From Leptotrichia trevisanii DSM 22070 (lineage in GTDB: Bacteria > Fusobacteriota > Fusobacteriia > Fusobacteriales > Leptotrichiaceae), in contig NZ_KI519447.1 in the NCBI RefSeq assembly GCF_000482505.1, positions 1 to 42,283 of the forward strand: a stretch of 42,283 bases of DNA. Reading direction: 5' to 3'. Shown here in pieces: positions 35,849-42,283 of this stretch. Under the pieces are notes generated by a model, which was not told where the DNA came from, searched no databases, and worked only from the letters and a program-made list of their open reading frames with translations. The position numbers were made by a program, and so were the translations under genes. How positions within the stretch are numbered: the first letter of the stretch is position 1; every line of letters begins with the position of its first letter.

Positions 35849-37309
35849 ATGGAGTTTACGAAAGTTAAAGAAAATGAGGAAAAGTCAGTTTTAGAAAAAA
35901 AAGAGATTGTGGAAAAAGATTTTTGGCGACAAAAATATCATATTCAGGGAATTGTGGGACTTATTAACGATCCAAATGGATTTTCTCAGTTTAAAGGTAA
36001 ATACCATATGTTTTATCAATGGAATCCGTTGGGAACTAATCATAAAAATAAAACTTGGGCTCATAGCGTAAGTGATGACTTGCTACATTGGGAAAGGCTG
36101 AAAACGGCTTTGCGGCCTGATACCTGGTATTCCAAGGATGGAGTTTATTCTGGAAGTGCAATTGCGGATGATAAAAAACTTTATTTATTTTATACAGGAA
36201 ATGTGAAAGATGCTGATGGAAACAGAGAATCTTACCAATGCCTAGCAGTTTCCAGCGACGGAGAAAATTTTGAGAGATGGGAACCAAGCATTGTAAATCA
36301 GCCAGATGGATATACTCGGCACATAAGAGATCCAAAAATCTGGAAAAAAGATGGAAAATTTTATGCGGTAATTGGTATTCAAAGTGAAAATCTGGAAGGA
36401 AAAGCAGTTTTATACAGTTCAGAAAATATAAAGGACTGGAAGTTTGAAGGTGAGATTGCTGGGGCAAATCATGGAAAAATTAAAGATTTTGGATTTATGT
36501 GGGAATGTCCTGACTATTTCCAGTTAAAAGACGAAAAAACTGGAGAAATAAAGGATTTATTGGTATTTTCTCCACAAGGGCTGGAGCCAGAAGGAGATTT
36601 ATACAACAACAAATATCAGACAGGATATTTATTTGGGAAACTGGATTACGAAAAACCTGAATTTGAAATTTCATCAAATTTTGTGGAAATCGACAGAGGA
36701 CACGACTTTTATGCACCACAGTCAATGGAAGATGACAAAGGAAGACGAATTATTGTAGGATGGATGGGAGTTCCAGAAGAGGAAGATTTTCCAACTGTGA
36801 AAAACGAATGGCTTCACTGCCTAACATTGCCAAGAGAACTTAAAGTGATAAATGGAAAACTTTATCAGCTGCCAATAAAGGAAATGGAAAGTATCCGTGG
36901 AGAAAAAATTGAGTTTAATGAAAAAGTGGCTGGAGAAGTGAAAGTTGGAACAGGAACAACTTACGAGCTAAAAGCAAGATTCACTGACATTAATTCTGAT
37001 TTTGGATTAAAATTAAGAACTGGTAAAAATAGTGAAACAGTTTTAAAATTTGACTACAACGATAAAAAATTTGTATTAGACAGAACAAAAGGTGAACAGC
37101 CTGATAAAAGATTACGAAAAGTCTATCTTGGAGATATTTCAAAGCTGGAACTTACTGTGTTCGTGGATAACTCTTCTGTGGAAGTGTTTATCAATGGCGG
37201 ACAGGAAGTATTTTCCTCACGAATATTCCCTGAAAAAGATGCGGATGGGATAAGTGTATTTGCTGATAAAAATGTTAATGTAGAAATAGAAAAATGGGAA
37301 TGGAAATAA
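35849..37309 (+). CDS. scrB: GH32 sucrose-6-phosphate hydrolase / invertase
   Basis: A 486-residue cytosolic family GH32 enzyme. The nucleophile is Asp41 in LINDPNGF, the transition-state stabiliser is in RDP (160-162) and the acid/base is Glu219 in the WECPD block. An N-terminal five-bladed propeller (about 30-340) and a C-terminal beta-sandwich (about 350-486) complete the usual layout. There is no signal peptide, so it acts inside the cell on sucrose 6-phosphate or other beta-fructosides. No sucrose PTS or LacI-type regulator is adjacent, so the permease must be elsewhere. AAAGGTGG precedes the ATG. Confidence 0.9.
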   Translation: MEFTKVKENEEKSVLEKKEIVEKDFWRQKYHIQGIVGLINDPNGFSQFKGKYHMFYQWNPLGTNHKNKTWAHSVSDDLLHWERLKTALRPDTWYSKDGVYSGSAIADDKKLYLFYTGNVKDADGNRESYQCLAVSSDGENFERWEPSIVNQPDGYTRHIRDPKIWKKDGKFYAVIGIQSENLEGKAVLYSSENIKDWKFEGEIAGANHGKIKDFGFMWECPDYFQLKDEKTGEIKDLLVFSPQGLEPEGDLYNNKYQTGYLFGKLDYEKPEFEISSNFVEIDRGHDFYAPQSMEDDKGRRIIVGWMGVPEEEDFPTVKNEWLHCLTLPRELKVINGKLYQLPIKEMESIRGEKIEFNEKVAGEVKVGTGTTYELKARFTDINSDFGLKLRTGKNSETVLKFDYNDKKFVLDRTKGEQPDKRLRKVYLGDISKLELTVFVDNSSVEVFINGGQEVFSSRIFPEKDADGISVFADKNVNVEIEKWEWK

Positions 37310-37370
37310 AGTTATTTTAATAACATAAATCTTATAAAATGAATTATTTATAAAATTAGAGAGGAAAAAA

Positions 37371-38675
37371 TTGATAAAGAAAAATAATATAAAATTAGAT
37401 ATGGTGAATTTACTGGATGAAATTCAGAACGGGAAATATAGTAATATTCAGTTAAATTACTATTTTTCTAAAAATAGTTATACAAAAAAAGAAAAAATGT
37501 TTATTACAAATGTGATAAATATTGTGATAAAAAATTTGATTTATATTGATTATCTGATTGGAAAAAGTGTTAAGAATGTGAAAAAGCGGAAGATAAAACA
37601 GCTTTTGAGAATTTCAGTTGCTCAATTGTTTTTTATGGAATCGGATAATGCAGGAGTGATTTTTGAGGCTGGGGAGATTGCAAAGATTTTGAATGCACAT
37701 CAGGTTGGATTTGTAAATGCGGCTTTGCAGACGGTTTTGAAAAATAAGGAAAAATTTGATGATGAGATTCCGCAGGATAAGAGAGAAAGTATTGTTTTGT
37801 CATATCCGCAATGGTTTGTGAATAAGATGAAAATTGATTATTCTGATGATTATTTAAAAATGCTTAAGTCTTATAAAAAAAGAAGCTATTTGTCAGTTAG
37901 ATTTGATAAAAATAAAATTATGAAAGAAAAATTTGAGGAAACTCTGAAAAATATTAATACAAAGATTTTATTTTCTGTCGGAGAAGTTTATTATTTATCA
38001 AATGCAAATATTTTTGATACGGAGATTTATAAGAATGGGAATGTTGTGATTCAGGATGCTTCGTCTTATTTAGCTGTGAAAAATTTAGATGTGAAGGATG
38101 GAGATGTGGTGCTTGATGCCTGTGCTGCTCCTGGTGGAAAATCCCTTGCGATTTTACAGTTATTTAATCCGAAAAAATTAATTTCTACAGATATTCACGA
38201 ACATAAAATAAAATTATTGAATGAACTTAAAAATAAATATGGATACAGTAATTTTGAAGTAAAATTGAATGATGCCACACAAATTGAGAATTTAGATATG
38301 ATGTTTGATAAAATACTTTTGGATATGCCGTGCAGTGGACTTGGAGTTCTTCGGAAAAAACCTGAAAAAATATATGAGCTGACTGCAAATGATATAAAAA
38401 ATTTGAAGAAACTTCAGAAAAAAATATTTGAAAGTGCGTATAAATGTTTGAAAAGTGGCGGAGAAATGCTCTATAGCACTTGTACATTTTCTAAAAACGA
38501 GAATACAAATAATATTCAGTATTTCTTGGAAAAATATGAGGATTTAGAAATTCTGGAAGTGGAAATTCCCAAAAATATTAAAACTATGAGAGATGAATTT
38601 GGGGGAGTGTATATTTCGTATAAAAATGAATATCTAGATGGCTTTTATATAGCAAAATTGAGAAAAAAATTATAA
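37371..38675 (+). CDS. rsmB: 16S rRNA cytosine-C5 methyltransferase RsmB
   Basis: A 434-residue enzyme that methylates C967 (E. coli numbering) of 16S rRNA. The N-terminal ~130 residues are a NusB-like RNA-binding domain. The methyltransferase domain has the SAM loop DACAAPGGKS (249-258), the motif IV cysteine Cys321 in DMPCSG and the catalytic cysteine Cys371 in YSTCTF. The start is TTG at 37371, five bases after GAGAGGA; no better ATG is available before the NusB fold. It is the first of three plus-strand genes with RNA-related or housekeeping roles. Confidence 0.9.
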   Translation: MIKKNNIKLDMVNLLDEIQNGKYSNIQLNYYFSKNSYTKKEKMFITNVINIVIKNLIYIDYLIGKSVKNVKKRKIKQLLRISVAQLFFMESDNAGVIFEAGEIAKILNAHQVGFVNAALQTVLKNKEKFDDEIPQDKRESIVLSYPQWFVNKMKIDYSDDYLKMLKSYKKRSYLSVRFDKNKIMKEKFEETLKNINTKILFSVGEVYYLSNANIFDTEIYKNGNVVIQDASSYLAVKNLDVKDGDVVLDACAAPGGKSLAILQLFNPKKLISTDIHEHKIKLLNELKNKYGYSNFEVKLNDATQIENLDMMFDKILLDMPCSGLGVLRKKPEKIYELTANDIKNLKKLQKKIFESAYKCLKSGGEMLYSTCTFSKNENTNNIQYFLEKYEDLEILEVEIPKNIKTMRDEFGGVYISYKNEYLDGFYIAKLRKKL

Positions 38676-38745
38676 TCAAAAAACTTATTTCTGATTTAAC
38701 AAAATAATTGGTTAGACAAAAAATAATTGAAAGGACATATTTGGA

Positions 38746-40503
38746 ATGCAATTTAATTTGGATGATGATGTAAAATTCATATTGGAACAACTGAATAGAA
38801 ATGGAACAGGATTTCTTGTTGGTGGAGCAGTTAGAGATAGATTTCTAAATAAAGATCCCGGTGATTATGATTTTGCAACTGATATAGAATATTCAGAATT
38901 AAAAAGAATTTTTGCTGATTATAGCCCAAAGGAAACGGGAGCCCATTTTGGGATTCTTATGATAAAAGTCAATGGAAAAAGTTATGAAATAGCAAAATTT
39001 CGTAAGGAAACAGGAGTTTTCAACAGCAGATATCCAAAAGAAATTAAATTTGTAAAGACAATCGAAGAGGATTTGGCAAGACGGGACTTTACGATAAATT
39101 CACTGGCATATAGCAAAAAAACTGGGATAATTGATTTATATGGCGGAAGGCAGGATATTAGAAGGAAAGTGATAAGGTTTGTTGGAAAGCCTAAATTAAG
39201 AATAGAAGAGGATGCTCTTAGAATTTTAAGGGCTTTTCGATTTATTTCAAAACTTGGATTCAATCTGGATAAAAAAACTGCGGAAGCTATTTACAAAAAA
39301 AGAAAATTTTTGACAAAAATATCTAAAGAGAGAATTTTTGATGAGTTAAGTAAAATTTTAATGGGAAATTATGCGAAAAAGGCTTTTATTGAAATGAAAA
39401 AATTGCGAGTGCTGGAAATGATAATTCCAGAATTTCATTATGCCTACAATTTTAATCAAAACAATCCCAATCATCCCGACGATTTGTTTAACCATATTAT
39501 AAAAGTTATCCATCTTTGTGATTACGATTTGATAACCAGATTTGCCGCACTTTTTCACGATTTGGGAAAAATAAATGTAAAAATTATTGATGCGAAGGGT
39601 ATTTTTCATTTTTATGGACACGAAAAGGAAAGTGCATTAATTGCAGAAGAAGAATTAAGACAGCTTAAAGCATCCAATGATTTTACAAATTCAGTAAAAA
39701 AAATTGTTAGAAATCACATGTTAATTTATCAAGATGTTTCGGACAAAGTTTTAAAAAAATTGATTATTGAAATGGAAGAAAAAAATCTAAAAAGACTTTT
39801 TAATTTATTTTCTGCAGATCTAAATTCTAAAGGGATTAGAACAAAAAAAGAAAATGAACAGATTTTACAAAATTTCCGGGACAAAATTGAAAATATAAAA
39901 AAACAGGGAAAAATACCACAGTTTAATGATTTGGACATAACTGGAATTGATTTGATAAATCTTAAATTTAACAATCGTGAAATTGGAGAAGTAAAAAATA
40001 AGCTGTATGAACTTGTATTAGGTGATGAAATTGAGAATGAGAAAGAAGCATTGTTAAAATATATTGTGAAGCATTATAATCTGAATGATAAATTTGAGTA
40101 TGAAAAATCATGCGGGGCAATTGTCTTTAATGAAAATACTGAAAAAATTCTGCTTGTGAAAATGCACAACGGTAACTGGGGCTTTCCAAAAGGACATATT
40201 GAAAACAATGAAACAAGGGAAGAAACGGCAATTCGTGAAGTTCACGAAGAAACAAATGTAAACATAAAAATTATTCCAGATTTTGAACGTGAAATAAAAT
40301 ATATTCCAAATGAAAAAACTATTAAGAAAGTTACAATTTTTGCAGGAATTACACAAGACGAGGAAGTTAAAATTGATACTTTTGAAATTGAGGATTTTCA
40401 GTGGTGTACTTACGAGGAAGCACTAAAGCTGGTTACTTATAAATTGCAGAAGGATGTATTGGAAAATGCAAGAAAAGTCTTTTTAAAGTCTAAAATAGGC
40501 TAA
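38746..40503 (+). CDS. CCA tRNA nucleotidyltransferase with HD and C-terminal Nudix domains
   Basis: A 585-residue fusion. The N-terminal class II polymerase-beta head has GGAVRD (26-31) and the metal-binding acidic pair in GDYDFAT (Asp40, Asp42), then RRDFTIN (112-118) and RILRAFRF, typical of enzymes that add or repair tRNA 3'-CCA. An HD domain follows with His271-Asp272 (ALFHDLGK). From about 452 to 585 there is a Nudix hydrolase domain with the Nudix box at 483-505 (GHIENNE, then REVHEET). The box has Asn504 where Gly is usual, but its catalytic glutamates are kept. CCA enzymes normally lack a Nudix domain; Ap4A- or nucleotide-cleaning activity is the likely role by family. GAAAGGA precedes the ATG. 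Confidence 0.88.
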   Translation: MQFNLDDDVKFILEQLNRNGTGFLVGGAVRDRFLNKDPGDYDFATDIEYSELKRIFADYSPKETGAHFGILMIKVNGKSYEIAKFRKETGVFNSRYPKEIKFVKTIEEDLARRDFTINSLAYSKKTGIIDLYGGRQDIRRKVIRFVGKPKLRIEEDALRILRAFRFISKLGFNLDKKTAEAIYKKRKFLTKISKERIFDELSKILMGNYAKKAFIEMKKLRVLEMIIPEFHYAYNFNQNNPNHPDDLFNHIIKVIHLCDYDLITRFAALFHDLGKINVKIIDAKGIFHFYGHEKESALIAEEELRQLKASNDFTNSVKKIVRNHMLIYQDVSDKVLKKLIIEMEEKNLKRLFNLFSADLNSKGIRTKKENEQILQNFRDKIENIKKQGKIPQFNDLDITGIDLINLKFNNREIGEVKNKLYELVLGDEIENEKEALLKYIVKHYNLNDKFEYEKSCGAIVFNENTEKILLVKMHNGNWGFPKGHIENNETREETAIREVHEETNVNIKIIPDFEREIKYIPNEKTIKKVTIFAGITQDEEVKIDTFEIEDFQWCTYEEALKLVTYKLQKDVLENARKVFLKSKIG

Positions 40504-40557
40504 TTTCAATTTTTAGAAAAGATAAAAAATGTATAAAGAGGAAAATTAAAATAAAAA

Positions 40558-41274
40558 ATGAAAACAGAAAAAATTTTAGGGTATGAAGTTCACAGGAAAA
40601 AAGTAAAAAACATAAATTTACGGATAAAGCCAAATATGGAAGTTTATATTTCTGTACCAATGAATTTACATCGTGATTACATCGAAAATTTTATCCGTTC
40701 TAAAGAAGGATGGATAAAAAGTGTCTTGAAAAAGGTTGAAGATGTGAAGAAAAAACAGAAAGGCCTTGAATATAAAACTGGTGAAATTCACAAATTTTTA
40801 GGAAAAGAATATACTTTAACTGTGAAAATAGGGAATTTTAATAGTGTAAATTTGAAGAATAATGGAAATAGTCCAGCTAAATCAAATGTGATAATTTTAA
40901 CTGTAAATGAAAATATTTTTGAAAATATTGACGAAAAGAAAAAAATTATGGAAAAATGGTATTTTGAAAATGCAAAAAAGTTATTTCCACAATTTATGGA
41001 AAAATGGCTGAAAATATTGGGTGAGCATGTGGAAAAAGTGGCAATAAAGCCTATGAAAACTAGATGGGGATCATGCAATTACGTAAAAAAATATATAAAT
41101 CTTAATACGGAGCTTATAAAAAGGACGCCTTTTGAAATAGAATATGTCGTCCTGCATGAATTGACACATCTAAAGTATCCAAATCACGGGAAAGGCTTTT
41201 ATAATTATGTCGAACGATACATGCCGAATTACAAGATTGCTGAAAAAATGCTAAATACCAAACATTATTATTAA
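40558..41274 (+). CDS. YgjP-type metallopeptidase-like protein (DUF45)
   Basis: A 238-residue cytosolic protein of the YgjP/SprT-like family (PF01863). The zinc site is HELTH (His200, Glu201, His204) with the third ligand His210 (or the one in NHGKGF), preceded by the family motif MKTRWGSC (166-173). Members are presumed zinc peptidases, some linked to type I restriction loci as M48 or DUF45 proteins; the target is unknown here. The nearest ribosome site (AAAGAGGA) is fifteen bases before the ATG, unusually far, but an in-frame TAA just upstream excludes an earlier start. Confidence 0.82.
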   Translation: MKTEKILGYEVHRKKVKNINLRIKPNMEVYISVPMNLHRDYIENFIRSKEGWIKSVLKKVEDVKKKQKGLEYKTGEIHKFLGKEYTLTVKIGNFNSVNLKNNGNSPAKSNVIILTVNENIFENIDEKKKIMEKWYFENAKKLFPQFMEKWLKILGEHVEKVAIKPMKTRWGSCNYVKKYINLNTELIKRTPFEIEYVVLHELTHLKYPNHGKGFYNYVERYMPNYKIAEKMLNTKHYY

Positions 41275-41307
41275 TTCTGAAATGAAAACGATATTAAAAA
41301 TATTTTT

Positions 41308-41345
41308 TAAATAAAATAGGAACTACCAGTTAAGAGCAGTTCCTA
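41308..41345 (-). terminator. Terminator of the carbonic-anhydrase-like gene
   Basis: On the minus strand, TAGGAACT (41345-41338) pairs with AGTTCCTA (41324-41317) and is followed by TTTTATTT. It lies ten bases beyond the stop codon and may also help end the plus-strand YgjP gene. Confidence 0.68.
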
Positions 41346-41354
41346 TTAATTCAA

Positions 41355-41747
41355 TTAATTATTATCATCAATGTCGTAATCTACTAAAACTTCAATTTCT
41401 CCATTTTCATGGACAAAAAGCCCAGTAACAGCCTCATGAGGTAAATCGTTATGCATTTTCTCAGCGGCTTGCCGAATATAACCTTTTTGCGTTTCATCAT
41501 CAGTTGGGCAACCAGCACAGTCACTATGCCCCGCCACGAAAATATGATCAGATTTATGTTTATTAACGGAGATTAAAACAACCTTATCCTCTATTCTTTT
41601 TAAATAATCCTCGTCACTAATAATCTTATTTACAGCTCCTGCATCAGTAATGGTATCTACAAAAGTATATCTATAATTACTTCTGATGTATTCATTCAAA
41701 ATATGAATAAATCTCCCATCCATACAGCAGACTAAAGTACAAAACAT
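41355..41747 (-). CDS. Small beta-carbonic-anhydrase-like zinc protein
   Basis: A 130-residue protein that keeps the beta-carbonic anhydrase zinc and active-site pattern: CxDxR (Cys8, Asp10, Arg12) and HxxC (His74, Cys77) in AGHSDCAGCP. It is far shorter than usual beta-class enzymes (about 180-220 residues), lacking most of the C-terminal helices. It may be a minimal carbonic anhydrase or a relative with another activity. The additional Cys80 is unusual. GAGG lies before the ATG. It has its own promoter and terminator next to the right-hand IS. Confidence 0.7.
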   Translation of the reverse strand: MFCTLVCCMDGRFIHILNEYIRSNYRYTFVDTITDAGAVNKIISDEDYLKRIEDKVVLISVNKHKSDHIFVAGHSDCAGCPTDDETQKGYIRQAAEKMHNDLPHEAVTGLFVHENGEIEVLVDYDIDDNN

Positions 41748-41831
41748 AATTTCCTCCCTCGTTCAAACAACTATAGATTTTTAATTATTACAAGTTTGAA
41801 GTTGTTTAAAACTTATCTTATAGATACTGAA

Positions 41832-41860
41832 ATTATAGCATATTTATTGGTAAAAATCAA
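41832..41860 (-). promoter_or_regulatory. Promoter of the carbonic-anhydrase-like gene
   Basis: On the minus strand, TTGATT (41860-41855), 17 bases and TATAAT (41837-41832), with TGC before the -10. It gives a leader of about 80 bases. The IS end lies only 17 bases upstream of the -35 box. Confidence 0.7.
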
Positions 41861-41876
41861 AAATTTTAACTTAATG

Positions 41877-42283
41877 GACAGAGTAAAAAATATAGGGGCA
41901 AATAAATTTAATCAAATTTTTAATTAACAAAAAAGAGGAAACCAGTTACAATATCATCGCCAAACTCTATTGAAAGGTGGTTCCCTCTATGATTAGAATA
42001 TCAGATTTTTCCTCGCTTGTAAAGACTTTTTTTTAAAATATTTTTTCCTTCAGACTTCCGTTTGAGCAGCAGTTTAAGCTGTTTGTCACAAAAGCTTTTG
42101 AAACGCTGTTTAGAGTTTATGTCAAAAAAGTTGATGATGCCTTTTTTCATTCCGATGAAAGAAAAGATAAATTTAAAAGCAAAGGATTTGTTAATGGTTT
42201 CAATACATCGTGGAATTGAGGAAATCTGCAGGGACAGAAACAAACTTATTGACAAACACACAATAATGTTTCCTACATCCGTA
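41877..42283 (+). mobile_element. Insertion sequence, left part, right window edge
   Basis: It begins at GACAGAG, the boundary shared with the copy at 1-88, and runs off the window. The 112-base leader ends in AAAGGTGG and the transposase ATG at 41990. From the partial protein it is tentatively ISLre2-like (UPF0236 family). The two copies face outward and bracket the whole window. Confidence 0.75.
41990..42283 (+). pseudogene. Transposase N-terminus with in-frame stops, partial
   Basis: From the ATG at 41990, AAAGGTGG eight bases upstream, the frame encodes MIRISDFSSLVKTFF, then a TAA (one change from AAA), then in the same frame a protein-like stretch ending KVDDAFFHSDERKDKFKSKG. That last part resembles the N-terminal region of ISLre2-type (UPF0236) transposases. 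A TGA follows near 42220, and a shifted frame continues to the edge. It may be a dead copy, or mixed consensus from several copies at a contig end. The family call is from memory of the motif and is moderate. Confidence 0.55.

Noticed and set aside
42010-42030. Programmed frameshift at the eight-T run in the transposase
   Set aside because: The downstream protein-like sequence is in the same frame as the ATG, so a stop codon and not a frame change interrupts it.
42001-42261. 86-codon minus-strand ORF in the right-hand IS
   Set aside because: It is antisense to the transposase frame and has no ribosome site; the plus-strand frame has both a leader and transposase-like content.
42016-42283. 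Long open plus-strand frame shifted relative to the transposase ATG
   Set aside because: It is open to the edge but reads as low-likelihood protein over most of its length; the frame of the ATG carries the transposase-like stretch.

Overview
The window is about 42 kb of AT-rich DNA that fits the Fusobacteriota, most likely Leptotrichia or a close relative. This is inferred from the low GC content, the sodium-type F-ATPase c subunit, the FplA-like patatin autotransporter and the gene mix, not from a marker gene. No tRNA, rRNA or CRISPR array was seen. Both edges are the same end of one insertion sequence (1-88 and 41877-42283, 87 of 88 bases identical, facing outward), so the edges are probably repeat-limited contig ends.

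Left part (89-5525): a compact element next to the IS end looks like an undescribed type I toxin-antitoxin module. It has a small RNA with its own promoter and terminator, followed by a 24-residue membrane peptide gene whose leader is complementary to the small RNA. Then come ridA, an FplA-like phospholipase autotransporter, a HAD nucleotidase and a shortened AlbA_2-type pseudogene, all on the minus strand.

Catabolic operon (5615-15005, minus strand): a LicR-like PRD regulator leads PTS EIIA, EIIB and EIIC, a GH1 6-phospho-beta-glucosidase, a second EIIC, a GH4 6-phospho-beta-glucosidase and an AEC-family carrier. Together they import and cleave cellobiose- or lichenan-type beta-glucosides. 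A good promoter with an inverted repeat just upstream of the -35 box precedes the regulator.

Decay zone (15100-22420, minus strand): an AraC regulator, SDR and YbaK gene set occurs twice in direct orientation. The right copy (19804-22416) is mostly intact, but its SDR has one nonsense codon. The left copy (15157-16218) is broken by deletions and stops, and an IS256-type remnant sits in its promoter region. Between them lie a small exported protein, a twice-frameshifted Gfo/Idh/MocA gene and an intact AlbA_2/ATPase-type regulator. An 18-bp palindrome, AACGAAAANNTTTTCGTT, recurs three times here.

Right part (22779-41747): ornithine carbamoyltransferase, a GHL10 glycosidase, the F1Fo-ATP synthase operon atpBEFHAGDC with sodium-binding c-subunit residues, a DUF4912 protein, dapB, gltS (minus strand), a GH32 sucrose-6-phosphate hydrolase, rsmB, a CCA-adding enzyme fused to a Nudix domain, a YgjP-type metalloprotein and a small beta-carbonic-anhydrase-like protein (minus strand).
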